Assembly (NCBI GenBank): GCA_023053545.1
Contig: JAKZAN010000002.1
Span: 6,878,790 to 6,942,789 of the forward strand
Length of the DNA: 64,000 nt
Direction of reading: 5' to 3'
Source: Lepidurus packardi
Lineage: Eukaryota > Arthropoda > Branchiopoda > Notostraca > Triopsidae
Shown: piece after piece, positions 47,851 through 59,800 of the stretch
How the letters are laid out: the number at the start of each line of letters is the position of its first letter
Numbering within the stretch: position 1 is the first letter of the stretch
Translations under genes and position numbers: made by a program
The notes under the pieces: generated by a model
The model's database searches: none
Seen by the model: only the letters and a program-made list of their open reading frames with translations
What the model was told of the DNA's origin: nothing

Positions 47851-50800
47851 CTACAATAACCACCGTCAGGAATCACAACGTTAGTTAGTTGGGCCACACA
47901 CACATACGCGCTCATTTCAGGACAACGTAATTTTCGCCTTTTTCTTTTTCTCTTTATATACTTAAAACATAAGATAAATGATATGCGTTTTAACGTCAGC
48001 CACCTTGTATCCCCTTCCGTTACTAAAAGGACGGCAACGCCATCTAAAGCATCTATAAAATTCTTTCAAGTCTATCAAATTGGGAAACAGGGAAACGTTC
48101 GATTTCAATATGCTTTTAGAGCGGCTTTTCTAGCCTTGAATGGGACCCAAACATAGCTGACGTAAATGACAATAAAAGCCATATAAATGAACAATACGAA
48201 ACCCTCCTACGATAAAAAATTAAACAAAACAGAACTTGAAAACCAAAAAAAAAAATTGCAAGGCCGGACTTGAAAACCCCTGGACATTTCGTCACAAATA
48301 ATGTTCGCTCCAATAGATTCATTTCTCTTTTTAAAAACTACCGACCCTAAGTATATGTATAATATATAAACCTGGACATTGAACAGAATCCTGTTTTTTC
48401 TCCTTCTCGAACATGTACGGGGGGAAACTGTACAAGATAAGGTGGGCTTGGGGAAAAAAACGGTTTAGAAGCTAAACTTAAGAAAATACAAAAAGAAGGG
48501 GAAAATTCATGTTTGGGCAGAATAAGAACCCAAATAATAAAAACAGAAAAATAGCCTGTAAATTTGTCTTTTCGGAGGAAAAGAGAGGGATGCAGTAAAA
48601 GGTGTGTTTGTATAAAACGCTGTGTGTGTCATCATGCTGAGTGGAATGATTCAGATCAAGCCCAATTGCTGAGCAACCACACACAGATACAGAAAAAAAA
48701 GTTCCCAAAGCCGCCCGAAGAAGTACTTAATTATAGTAAATTAGCGCCAACAGAGTGGAAGAGAATTTCTTATTTTTGTGCAAAACAACAAACTTTTCTT
48801 TTTTTTTGCAAATATATCTGCAAGAGGAAGGAATAAAAACCGGGACAGAATTATTGCACAAAGAGCCCAGAAAAAAGTGGCTTTAAAGCTAAATACATAC
48901 AGCTCCAAAATGAATCGGAGTATTTTTTGCGTTTTTTTGCTTTAAAATGACACCATATAGATTGCACTGATTCGGCGCTGGTTTGCAAGTTTGGGTGGAT
49001 GCAAATCATTCCTCATGATAAGAGTAGAATAGGGGATGGTGATTGGGGCAGGTAAGGAACGGAAAATTTCCAGCCCACTATAGGGAAAAAACAAGGTCAA
49101 AAAAGCTATAAGGTATAAACAAATCTAAAAACAAAACTCGGTTGAAAAATAATAAATAAGACGAAGCCCCACAGACAATCTTAGCCATAGAAAAGAGAAG
49201 AAGGCTCCGGTGAATCAGAAAGATTTTTGGAGAAATTTGGGTTGTTTTGCCAAAAAAAGTTAAAGGCATTGGCGAAATTATTATTATGCTTGTTTTGGCT
49301 GTTTTGGCGAAAATTAAAAAAATAACCCGGAATTATCGTGCAAACAACCCACCCGCATGTGCATGTTCTGCGTTTTGATATTCCGCCAACATATTGGACG
49401 TCAAGGCGGCCGCGTAATTGGAATAATCCGCAGCGTATGGCGAGTACAAAAGTCCAGCTTCAGCCGGAGAAATGAGTGGAGGAGGAGCCGAGCCGTTCAT
49501 CATTCCACCTGAGTTTGAAACAGTCATTCGTGGTGACAAAATCAAAGGTGCGCCTAATGGAGCGCCTTGATTCCGCAGCGACTGCGCAAGCCCCGGAACT
49601 AGAAACCAAATAAATGAAACAAAAATATTCATGAGCAAATTCGAACAATTTCAAGCACTAATTTCTCGATAAGTATCTTATAAAACGAAAAGATATATAC
49701 AGATTCCATGAAAAAAATTAATTTTACTGTCAAATTGATATAATTTTTAATCCAATTTTCTGAATATTCCCAAGAAGGAACAAAAGTTTTCCGTTGATTT
49801 CTAGCAAGAAACCATTCTAGTAATGTCTAATAATAATCATTTTCTAAATGCATGTATGGGACCTTTCTAAAATGCCTTTCTAAAATATCCCGAATTTCTA
49901 GACTTTTTGTAGCGAAGAATTAAAAATTGCATTTTTGTCCTAAATTTTACGAATATTTCTACATAAGCGCGCGGGTAATTTTTCTGGAACGTGCGCGCAC
50001 AAAGTCAAAACGAACCACTCGATGTCTGCAAACGAGTCCGAAAATAAGTTTGCAATGTTGGGTGGGCTTTCGGCAGTCTGAAAAGTTAATCTCGGGACAG
50101 GACCGGACCAGAACATGTTCTAGTTTGGCTTCATCTTCTCGTAACTCTGTGCTTTAATAGCGGACGTTTATTTCCTACGATAATCCTTTCGCCGTTGCTG
50201 GCTTTTCTTTTTCTCTCTGGTGCGCTACCCGAGGCACGGCGCACTTTTGGCATTCTTTGCTTGGATTTAGCCACACCTGTGGGACTTAAATATCTCTGGA
50301 AAAGCCAGGGAACTCACATAAACTGAGAATATCCGACGCTTTGGCTGCTGCGGGGAGTTTGCATGACGAATCCCGGTACGTTCCGTTAATGATGGCCAGC
50401 TCCATGAGCTGCCGCTTCTTTAATTCATCTTCGCCGTCCGCCTGTTGGGAGAAAACAAACAAAAACTAAATTAAACAAGACTCAGACCACTTTTTTTATA
50501 AATACAGTAGGCATTAAGCATCACCTTAATTTTCATACTTTACACCCCATAGCAAACGTTTTGCTCTGCCAAAATGAACCCTATAAATATTCCTCGCAGA
50601 AATGTTGGCAATACTTTTCAACACCTTGCCGCATTCCGAACGTTACTTAATACTTTGCTGGCCAGACAATTTCTTCGCTCTCCAAAACACACCTTCAAGC
50701 TTTCTAAGAAAAATCGCTCTAGCATTTCAAGAAAACAAGAACACCCAAAAGGATCAGACACATTCCTCTCTACAAGATGCAAAAAAACGCGCCACGTGTT

Positions 50801-53800
50801 TGGAATCCTTCTATTCGAAACACCAGAGACACATATAAGGAACAATTTTTTTTAAAAAAAAGGGAAAAAAAGCAAGTCCAGCTTCAGCTCTATCGTCGTG
50901 GGAAGATGCAAATGAGGTACACAAGCCAAGGAGCAGGTTGGGACAAAAAAAACAAGGCACCTGAGAAAAAGGGGGAAGCTTCTCATCCTGACTAAAGCTA
51001 TCGTTTCCTTGTAAGGCGAAATGCAGCTTTTATATACAATCTTGTCAAGAGTGGCTGGTTTGGTTGGCCTGGACAGCAAAGAACATAACATACACGTATA
51101 CAGATTTCCTTGTAGGGCACAGCGATAAAACTCTTACTGCCAACTTCCAAGAAATCCGTGTGTGTTTGCCTTCGGTTACGGAGAAAAAAGAAAATCAAAA
51201 AGCAACTCCATATTATCCACCCCAAACCGGAGGAGATAGTGAGACCCCATGTTAACTCTCACGTATGTGATGCTTTACAAATCAAAAAGAACTTCCCCAT
51301 ATGGGCGGTCTATACATCTAAAGAACACGTTCTGGTTTCCCGAAGTGGCTTCCCAATTTTATTTTTATTTTATGTTTCACTATTTTTGTTGGCTGATGCG
51401 CGCCAAAATCACGCCATATATCAAGGTTTCAGCAAGAGTCTATATCTTCGTCATCACCTAGCGTTTGAGTTGAGAAATGAGAAAGAGAATCTTGGGTCGA
51501 AACACCACCACACGAGACTCATTGATCATGTGAGTGCTATCAAGCACCGTTGCATTACACTATTCCGTTTCTTCAGGCAACACTGAAAGAAAGGTATCAC
51601 GTAAAAAAGTTAATACAAAAAAGGGCGAGAAGAGGGCCCATTTTAGAACAAGATGATTAAGAAACTATTTATAGGAGACCTTTGCTCGGGAGCCAATCCT
51701 TGCAGCCCTTTCTATTTCAGCAAGGCGAGCTTTGGGAAGACGTAACCCGTTGTGTATACATATTCGCCACTCAATAAGAAAACCCACCTATTCCTTCTAC
51801 GCTAGGCAATCTTCTTCGGTGATGTAACCGATAGCCGACAAAGTCAAACGTAACTTTTCTTGAAAGGGCAATACCCACCTCCAATCACATATTAGATAAT
51901 TCATGGAACTTTGTAGGTTATACTATTCTAAGAACGCTGAGCTTTGTTTACCGTGTTTGTGCAGTCAGAGTTCACGAGCTATTGGCATACAAACTTTGGG
52001 TCATGACGTCACAGAAGTGTCAAGGCGTGACTTAATGCACATTTTACAATTACTATTCGCTCCCGTGCTTCAAACAGTTGACAAAGCTCTCGATATGTTT
52101 ATGGCGTCATCAAGCCAGGGAATTTGATTTTTTTTCACATTTATTTTCGAAATACCTTAATTACTACTGCGCGCATGTTGGGAAGACAAGTATCATGCGA
52201 AATTTGATCTTGTAACTTTTCCTTTAAGACAGAAGTTTTTTTTTATTTACTGGCTATATTGCCCTTTTGCCTAAGGTCCAACAGCCATGTTTGTATTTTT
52301 CCTTGGAGTTATTAACACCTAATAACAGATTGGGGAGAAAAAGGGAAATAGTCTTTTAAATTATGATTTTCCCTTGGAAGGGCCAAGGGGTGGGTCATGT
52401 CGTGTGAAGAAACAAGAAGAACAGCTTTTAGGGCTTCCAACACTCCATAATTCGTCTGCAGCACAAAGAAAATAACTGAAGCCAAGACAAGACGACCTTT
52501 ACCTCAACCTTATAAGGCCTATGCAAATAAGTAAGAGAGAGAGAGAGAGCTATCTGCAGCCTTACCAAGATACAAGCATACTGCAAGAGCTACGATGATT
52601 CATCCCAACATCTTTCTCTCTCTCTACTTCTCGTCCTTTCGAATGCTGTACAGCTTCCCTGCATAAAAAGCTTCAAAAATTTCTTTTGGCAGTTTCATCC
52701 ATTTTTTTTTACGGACCTGTGTCTATCTCAAGATTCTGGAAGAGCTTCAAAATCCTGAATTGGACAAATGTTTTCATTCTTGGACTCGTGATTCTACATT
52801 CTCAGACAATTTGAGGCATCAAAACTCGATCTGAAAGACGTCTACCAGTTCCAAGAAAGAATATTTCCATAACCCAACCAATTTATGGCCTTGCCTCACG
52901 TGCCTAAACTCCACAACCCGGACAACTTGACACACAAGAAGATTCTGGGGTTTATAAACTTGCCCCGTTTCTACGGAACGCCATTCCGGACAAGAGTTGA
53001 GTTGCTCAGAGCGGTTTTACCGTCCATTTCAGAAACAATCGGTCATTAAAAAATCGGTCATTTCCACGCTGCGAGTCCAAAACTACAAACTACAATCCTA
53101 AAAAGAGCGAAGCCTTAAAAAGCGGGGTTTTTTTCCCGTTTTTTCTCCCCTTAATTTTGTTCTTAGGGAACCCAGTAATGTGAGAGGCAATGAGCGGCCT
53201 ACATGCTTATGCATGGCAATAAAGGGCTTTTAATAGCCAAACAGCTGGAGAGTGTCCGGCAATCCCTTGTGTCACCACCGACAGTCCCCAAATCTGTCCT
53301 CTTTTTTTTTGCGTTTACATGTCAAGAAGTCAAGAGACCAACAACACAAGTTCAACCCTCGTTAATAAAGCAAGAAAAAAAAGAAGTGCTGTTTAGGTAA
53401 TTGGCACGAGCAACTGCTCCTCGTGGACACTCATAAATTGTCCGGATTCGGAGACTTTAAAAAAGATCCCAAAATGGCTCGGAGTCTCGTTCACGACTTT
53501 TCCTCTCGTTTTCACTTCTCATTGCTGGAAAACGGGAACAGTGCTGTTGCACAGAGGCGTAGCAGTCCAGTCCAGTCTATTCCCTCTTGACTCTGGCGCA
53601 GAAGGGCAACAGTGAATTATCCCAAATCGGGTAGCGAATGTCCTGTTTCGCAGGCGCAACGATGAACAATATTTCAACAATGAACATTGCAAGGAAACAA
53701 AGCGGTCCTTGGCAACGAGACGTATTGTTTGCTAACAACCTCCACGTCGTACTTTTAGCTCCGTGTAGAGGTTTCAAAAAGAGAAAACGACGACATCTAG

Positions 53801-56800
53801 TTTGCATAATAGTAGTGGAGGAACTTTCTTTGACTTGCTCTGACAGTTGATTTACTTTAACCAGGATAATGTTGCGCATAACAAGGATAGCCTGCAATGT
53901 TTCCTTCCCTTTTGCTTCGATAGGAATTCACCCTCATTAAAATATGCATCCATTTGGAATCCCAAGCAATATCCCGAACAACAAAAGGTTTGATGACAAA
54001 GCTTTCCACTGTAGACTTGTGTATGTCTGAGATATTGCGGTTGCATTTGCGGTTGACAAACCTTACAAGCGAAGCTGACGAGAATCCCTAATCAACTCAT
54101 TAGATAGTCCTGTAGTAATCCCTTTTCAAGAGAATCTTTTTAAACCCATATTATACCTGGCACACACGACTGCTAAAACTTGGCGTAATTAATGAAAATG
54201 AAAAACTCGTCTCGATTCCTTAGAACAACAAAGAAACGATCCTTCATATTGAACAGAACAATTCATACGTGTTCTTTGTACTACTTTGCGCTACGTAAAC
54301 AGCTTTTTGCGAAATAGGTTCGCAAAAAGCTTTAAAACATTTGCATTTCAACACATAAAATAAGATGCTTAAAATTTCTCGCCTTTTTTTAGCTAGGAGG
54401 GTTTCAAACTTAGTACTTAGGTTGACCTATATACTATGTAACTCACGTACTGTTAGTTTCAACTCTTTCGCAAAGGTATGAAACTTAGGTTTATTCATAA
54501 CTATCGTGGGTAGTCCTTCATAACTACAGTAGATGCCGCTTATTGTGAACATCTATGTCAAGTGAACATTGATTCTATTAAGCGGAGTTTCTAATAACCG
54601 AAAATCGGTTACTGGCTTGTTTAAACTAAAGAAAAATTCACCGTCTACTTTTTGACACTTTCCCACACATTCCCTTTTTTAGATTTACAAGACCCACAAC
54701 TATTTATTTCGTAACGATTTTTCAAAAATTTTGATAGAGATGATTGAGGAATTCCTAACCATAGCGGCCGCTTCCCTTTGTGACGAATCTTTTAAATTTA
54801 ACTTGTCGTAAGTTTCAATGAGGCGCAACTTCTCTTTTACATTTAAATCATCTCTTTTCTTGTTCGTCGCCATTTTTCTATAACCACGCGTCAAGAACAC
54901 AACTAACACTGCGCCGTTGAAGCCTTTCCTACGCTTAGGTACAGCGACGACGTCGTAAAAGCGACGTAACGACGTTCAATATTTATTTATTATTATTATT
55001 TATTTTATTAGCGACGTAACGACGTTCAATAATTACTGGTCAATATGCAAAGTCCATGTAGCCATCACTACTGTAGTTTCGTAACTGTACATGTGAAGAT
55101 TATTTCGCAATTGATTCCAATATCCAAAAGTGTAATTCTAATAACCGATTGAAATGCTATATCCGATTAAAATGTTATATGCTATATATTTTATTATTTT
55201 GAATAAGTCTTTTAAAATTTTGATTCCATGAAGCGGCTGATTCTAATAACCAGCGATCACAACAAGCGGCATCTACTGTACTATATAACCCACAAACTGT
55301 TAGTTTCAACTCTTTCGCGAAGCTATGAAACTTAGGTTCGCGAAAGTGTTCCTTCATAAGTATTTGTATTAGCTCCGTTTCCAGTTCTGGAAAGCTTATG
55401 AGCAGCACTGCTCGAATTTTCCCCTCTTTTTATTTCTTTCAAGTAGAGTTTAAGGAAAGCAAAAAAAAAAGAAGACGCAGCTCTGGAACGACTCAAGCTG
55501 AAATCAAAGGCAAACAAACGTCCACGTCTCCTTGCGAAATGCTAAACAACCACGAGAGTGAACTACCGCGCGTCCAGGGGCCCCAAGAACAACATTGACA
55601 CAATAAACTCGTGCTTCCCCAGTTAGTATAATTTCAGCTTTGTCGTCTTCCTGTTCAAAACTTTATAAATAGGAACTTGTCTGTCGTCTCCCTGCATTCT
55701 TAGCACTTCGTCAGTACCCCTCGCAAGAAAAAAAATGATGCATTAAGCTTCGGCTCTCCTTGCTCCTCAACTTATGCTTTTGTTCCTCTAAAATTAAGCT
55801 TTAGAACAAACCCAGCAGCTGGACGCCCATTTCGTAACGACAACAGACGCCTTATAATGTAATCTTCCTTCTCGGCTTCTTCTTGTTTCTTTTTGCAACA
55901 ACAACAAAACATCTAGCGCCAAATTAACTTCCAGCTCCAAGTACATCTTTTGTTCTCTTTCAGTTTCCCCAGGTCACCCCATCGAATTAGCTCACCGGAA
56001 ATTGTTAAGCAAAGGCAAGCAACTTGGTAACTTTTCTTGTGACGTTCGCTCCCAATTCATTCTTATACCAAATATAACTTCCCAACAAGTCCGAAGCACG
56101 ACAATAGCGGAAAGAATGCTAAGAATTCCGAACAGACGCGAAAAACTTCGACGCGAAGCAAAGAAACAAGAAAATATGTGTAAAATTAGCTGATACCACA
56201 GGTCTGGTAGCACTATCCTATACACACAAGCTACTTAGAAGCCCCGTGCATGTGTGTGCATAACTTTTTCAAACTAAAATCCGTAAACCGGAATTAACTC
56301 CACGATGTACCAAGACACGTCCTCTACCGTAACGTTATCCCTTGACCTGCGTATAAACTGCCTTGAATGATAAATACCTGCTACATTTCTTATTCATTTT
56401 CAAAGGAGATTTCAAAGGGAAGGGGAGGAAAAGGCTACGTAATGTTAAATAACTTACGGCAGGTACGAGCAGTTTCTTGATTTCTTCCACTGCACGCTGT
56501 AGTTTGACAGCAGAACGATTCTCGGTGTCCTCAACAGTGATGAGAACATGCAACTCATCGTTCAAGTGCTCCCAGTTGGGTTTGCCTCGATTCTGCTCCT
56601 CCTAGAATGAAAAAACAGCACCAAATAAGGGTCTCTACCGATTACGGATTAACAATCACGTAACACGACAGCCACATAGAGACAAACATACTAAAATTTA
56701 AAAAATAAAACAGAAAAAAGAACGAAAGAGATAAAAGGAAATGTTGCTATTTAAGAAGGAGGACATTAAACTGTCCATCTTGGTTTGGAAACCATACACG

Positions 56801-59800
56801 TTACCTTGGCTTAACAAGCAATCCTTGTCAGTTTGTCAAGAAAAAGATAAAAGCATTAAGTTAGGGACATTTCAACATTACAAATATCCCCGGGTAACAA
56901 AGAAAAGGGCGAGAAAAGGTAGTTGATTAGTTCTCTTAATAAACACATCACTTTTTGTCTGAAAACAATTTGATTACGATAAGAAGAAGAAGCAAAAGTT
57001 ACCTTCTTCTTATCTCGCATTGAACCACGACCTCGCACCATGATTTTGCATCCTGTTTCTTGCTCCAGCTGTTTAGCTGTCATGCCGCGCGGCCCCAGGA
57101 TCCTTCCAACGAAATTGAACTATCCAAACAAAACGGTTTTATTAATATATCACTTTCTTTTTTAAACCTGGGTCTTTAATATTGCTTCCCGAAACTTACG
57201 TCAGGATATTCTTTGACTGGCACGTAAACTTTCTCCGAATGCGTCACTACTGGACCCACGGGCTCGGGCAATACTAGCGGTTTCTTCTCTTGGCCATTGA
57301 TCTGGAACAGATTTCCTCGCACTTTGGCAATTTCTGTGGGGGAGAAAGATAAATAAATAGGGAGTGTGTTAACGTTATGCGCTGCGTGAAAATACTTCAC
57401 GCCTGTTAACTTTTTTTTGGTCACGGTTAAACACTCCAGCGACCACACAAATGCAACTTTTAATTGACAAGTGGAGGCAAATAAACCATGTACTCACTTA
57501 CTGTTTTTTTCATAATCAAGATGTAAAAAGTGAGAAACGTAAAGATAAAACACACGGGGAAGTTTCGTTCGAGATTTTGTCAGACAAACATACCGTCGAG
57601 TATAGATAGATATCAACGAACACCAAAACTGTTTGTCGTCCGTTAGCGTGCAACAGCGACATTCATGGAGTCGTAAATCTCCCACTTGGTTGCAAAAATT
57701 CTACACATGAAGGATCCTAGTATGTTTTTTATGGCTTCCAGGTGACAATATGTCACCCAATTAGTCGACAAGCAAGCCGCTTACAGCATTAACCACAAAT
57801 CTTACAAAGAACCGAGTCTCTCTACTCGATTACCTATGGCTCACTGATTAGCACCTGGTAAACTTATAAATGTGTCCTGGGTGGGCTTCTCGGAAGACTT
57901 ACGTTCACTCGTGTACCAAGAGTTAGTTTTAAACACTCCTTTCTTCTCAAATTTAAGTTGATGTTTAAATTTTTTTATGCAGGCCTTGGATATTTCCCAT
58001 AATACTTGGACAAATAATTATAATAATATTAGCAAAAATCCTTTCTTTAGAGCAACTACAGTTTTTACCAGAACTCTGTTAGCATTTTCTGAAATTTAGC
58101 GATTCCAACTATAATACAATTAATATTGAAAAAATTACTTTTTAGATTGCTTACATTTCGCCTTGAAAACAATATTAATTGCTACACAATTGACACGTTT
58201 TCGTTGCAGAAGTATTTTTTTAGTTTTAACCACAAATATCTTCATATGCGTATCTTATTCATGGTTATAAAATATGTTGAAAATCCTTGTTTAGCTTAAA
58301 TTTCGTGTTCTTAGCGCACTTTAAATGTAATAAATATTGACAAAATGCATACAATATTACTATATTATTATTTACACACATCATTGCTAATATTACTGTT
58401 ACAAATTTGTAAAAGTTAAGAAATTCACCGAATATTTCCACAGTTAATTTTTTAAAACCAACTAGAATTTTGGTACTTTTGAATGAAGGCATCATAGGTG
58501 ATAGCCATCCTATGTAAAATTTTATGCAATAATGCAAAAAACATACAGTCTATTGACAAACTTTGTACTTCTGCAATTAGTTTAAAGTGATATTAACTAT
58601 ATAAGATTGGCAATACCCAAATATAATTAAAATATTCCTTTCTAGAATAATTAGTCTGCATTAAAATTAATTAAAAAGAGCGTTTCCTTTGAAACTAGCT
58701 TAAAAATAACTGGTTCAAGATGAACTTTAGATTAAAACTACTGTTATAATCTTTTAATCTTGGCTTGCATGGCTACCTAAAAAATTAACTTCAAATTACC
58801 TTCGAATAGAAAGCTCATTCTAAATCAAACAAAAATCTATCTTTTCCCCGAAGTTTAATCTTTTGTTCCAACGACAAAGTGCCCAACAATAGAAGTAGGT
58901 CCCCCAAACAAGTCGAAAGCTTGCTTCAAAGTCTCTTAACTCGGCACCTCGGATGAATGGCAGCCACACAAAAGTTCTAACTGAATATTACATTATAGTC
59001 AGGCAGGCAATTTGCTGTCAGTTTACGTCAGTTCTAAAGCTCCATCCAAAACAAGTTTCAACATTCAACTGCAAAAGCTATTGAAGAGTAAAGTAAGTGA
59101 GAAGGAGAAAGTCAGTCAGTCTAAAAAAAAGCTCAAAGAACCCCAAATAAGGATTTTCTTTTCTTTAAAGCTTTGTACACTTTGTCTATCCCGCTTCACC
59201 GTTTGCGGTTGGAGTTCACTACAGTGCGGCAATTAAGCCTCTCGCAATGCATAGAGGAAATGACGACAAGTTTCCCATTCAATATGCATACCAAGACCCC
59301 AACACGCTGACCTCTCTCTGTCTCTCTCTCTTTCTTCTCCTGCCCCTTTTTTTCTTATTCCCCCACTTTTCTTTATATCTTACCCTTCCGAAAAAGAAAA
59401 ACCAGTTAACAAAACTTTGCACGTTAGCAGGTACCATCCATATGCAGCAAGGGTACTACAAGAATTGTGAAAAAAAACCGGTTTTCCGGGCAGGATATTA
59501 TCTATTTTATATTTCTTCATTCTTTCCTTCTCTTTACCTTTCATTCTTCCTTCTTTCGCTTGACCTTTATTTAAACTTTCTCTCTTTTTCTCCTCTTGGA
59601 GCCCTTATTTTAACAAAAACTAACGCACCTTTCAAGAAATCTTAACCCAAAAAAAAAATTTAAAAAATCAGTCAACATTTTTAAAATTCAAGATTCTCGC
59701 ACAAAAAATCAATCTAAATCTTTTTTGTACAAATCTCTCTCTTCGCACTCGTAATTCATTTTTCTTTTAATCAGATCCAAACCGGAGGCGATCCATTTTA

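Larger units (their letters stand above)
50442..56457 (-). other. how intron 4 (6.0 kb)
   Basis: Largest how intron. It holds the Tigger-like deletion element, its flanking direct repeats, a perfect hairpin, a GA microsatellite (52533-52549) and a TGACGTCA at 52004-52011. No exon is recognised; a weakly open region at 51158-51586 has no homology that I can see. Confidence 0.75.

Noticed and set aside
51158..51586. 142-codon open frame inside how intron 4
   Set aside because: No conserved motif; overlaps other random frames; wrong strand for an alternative how exon.
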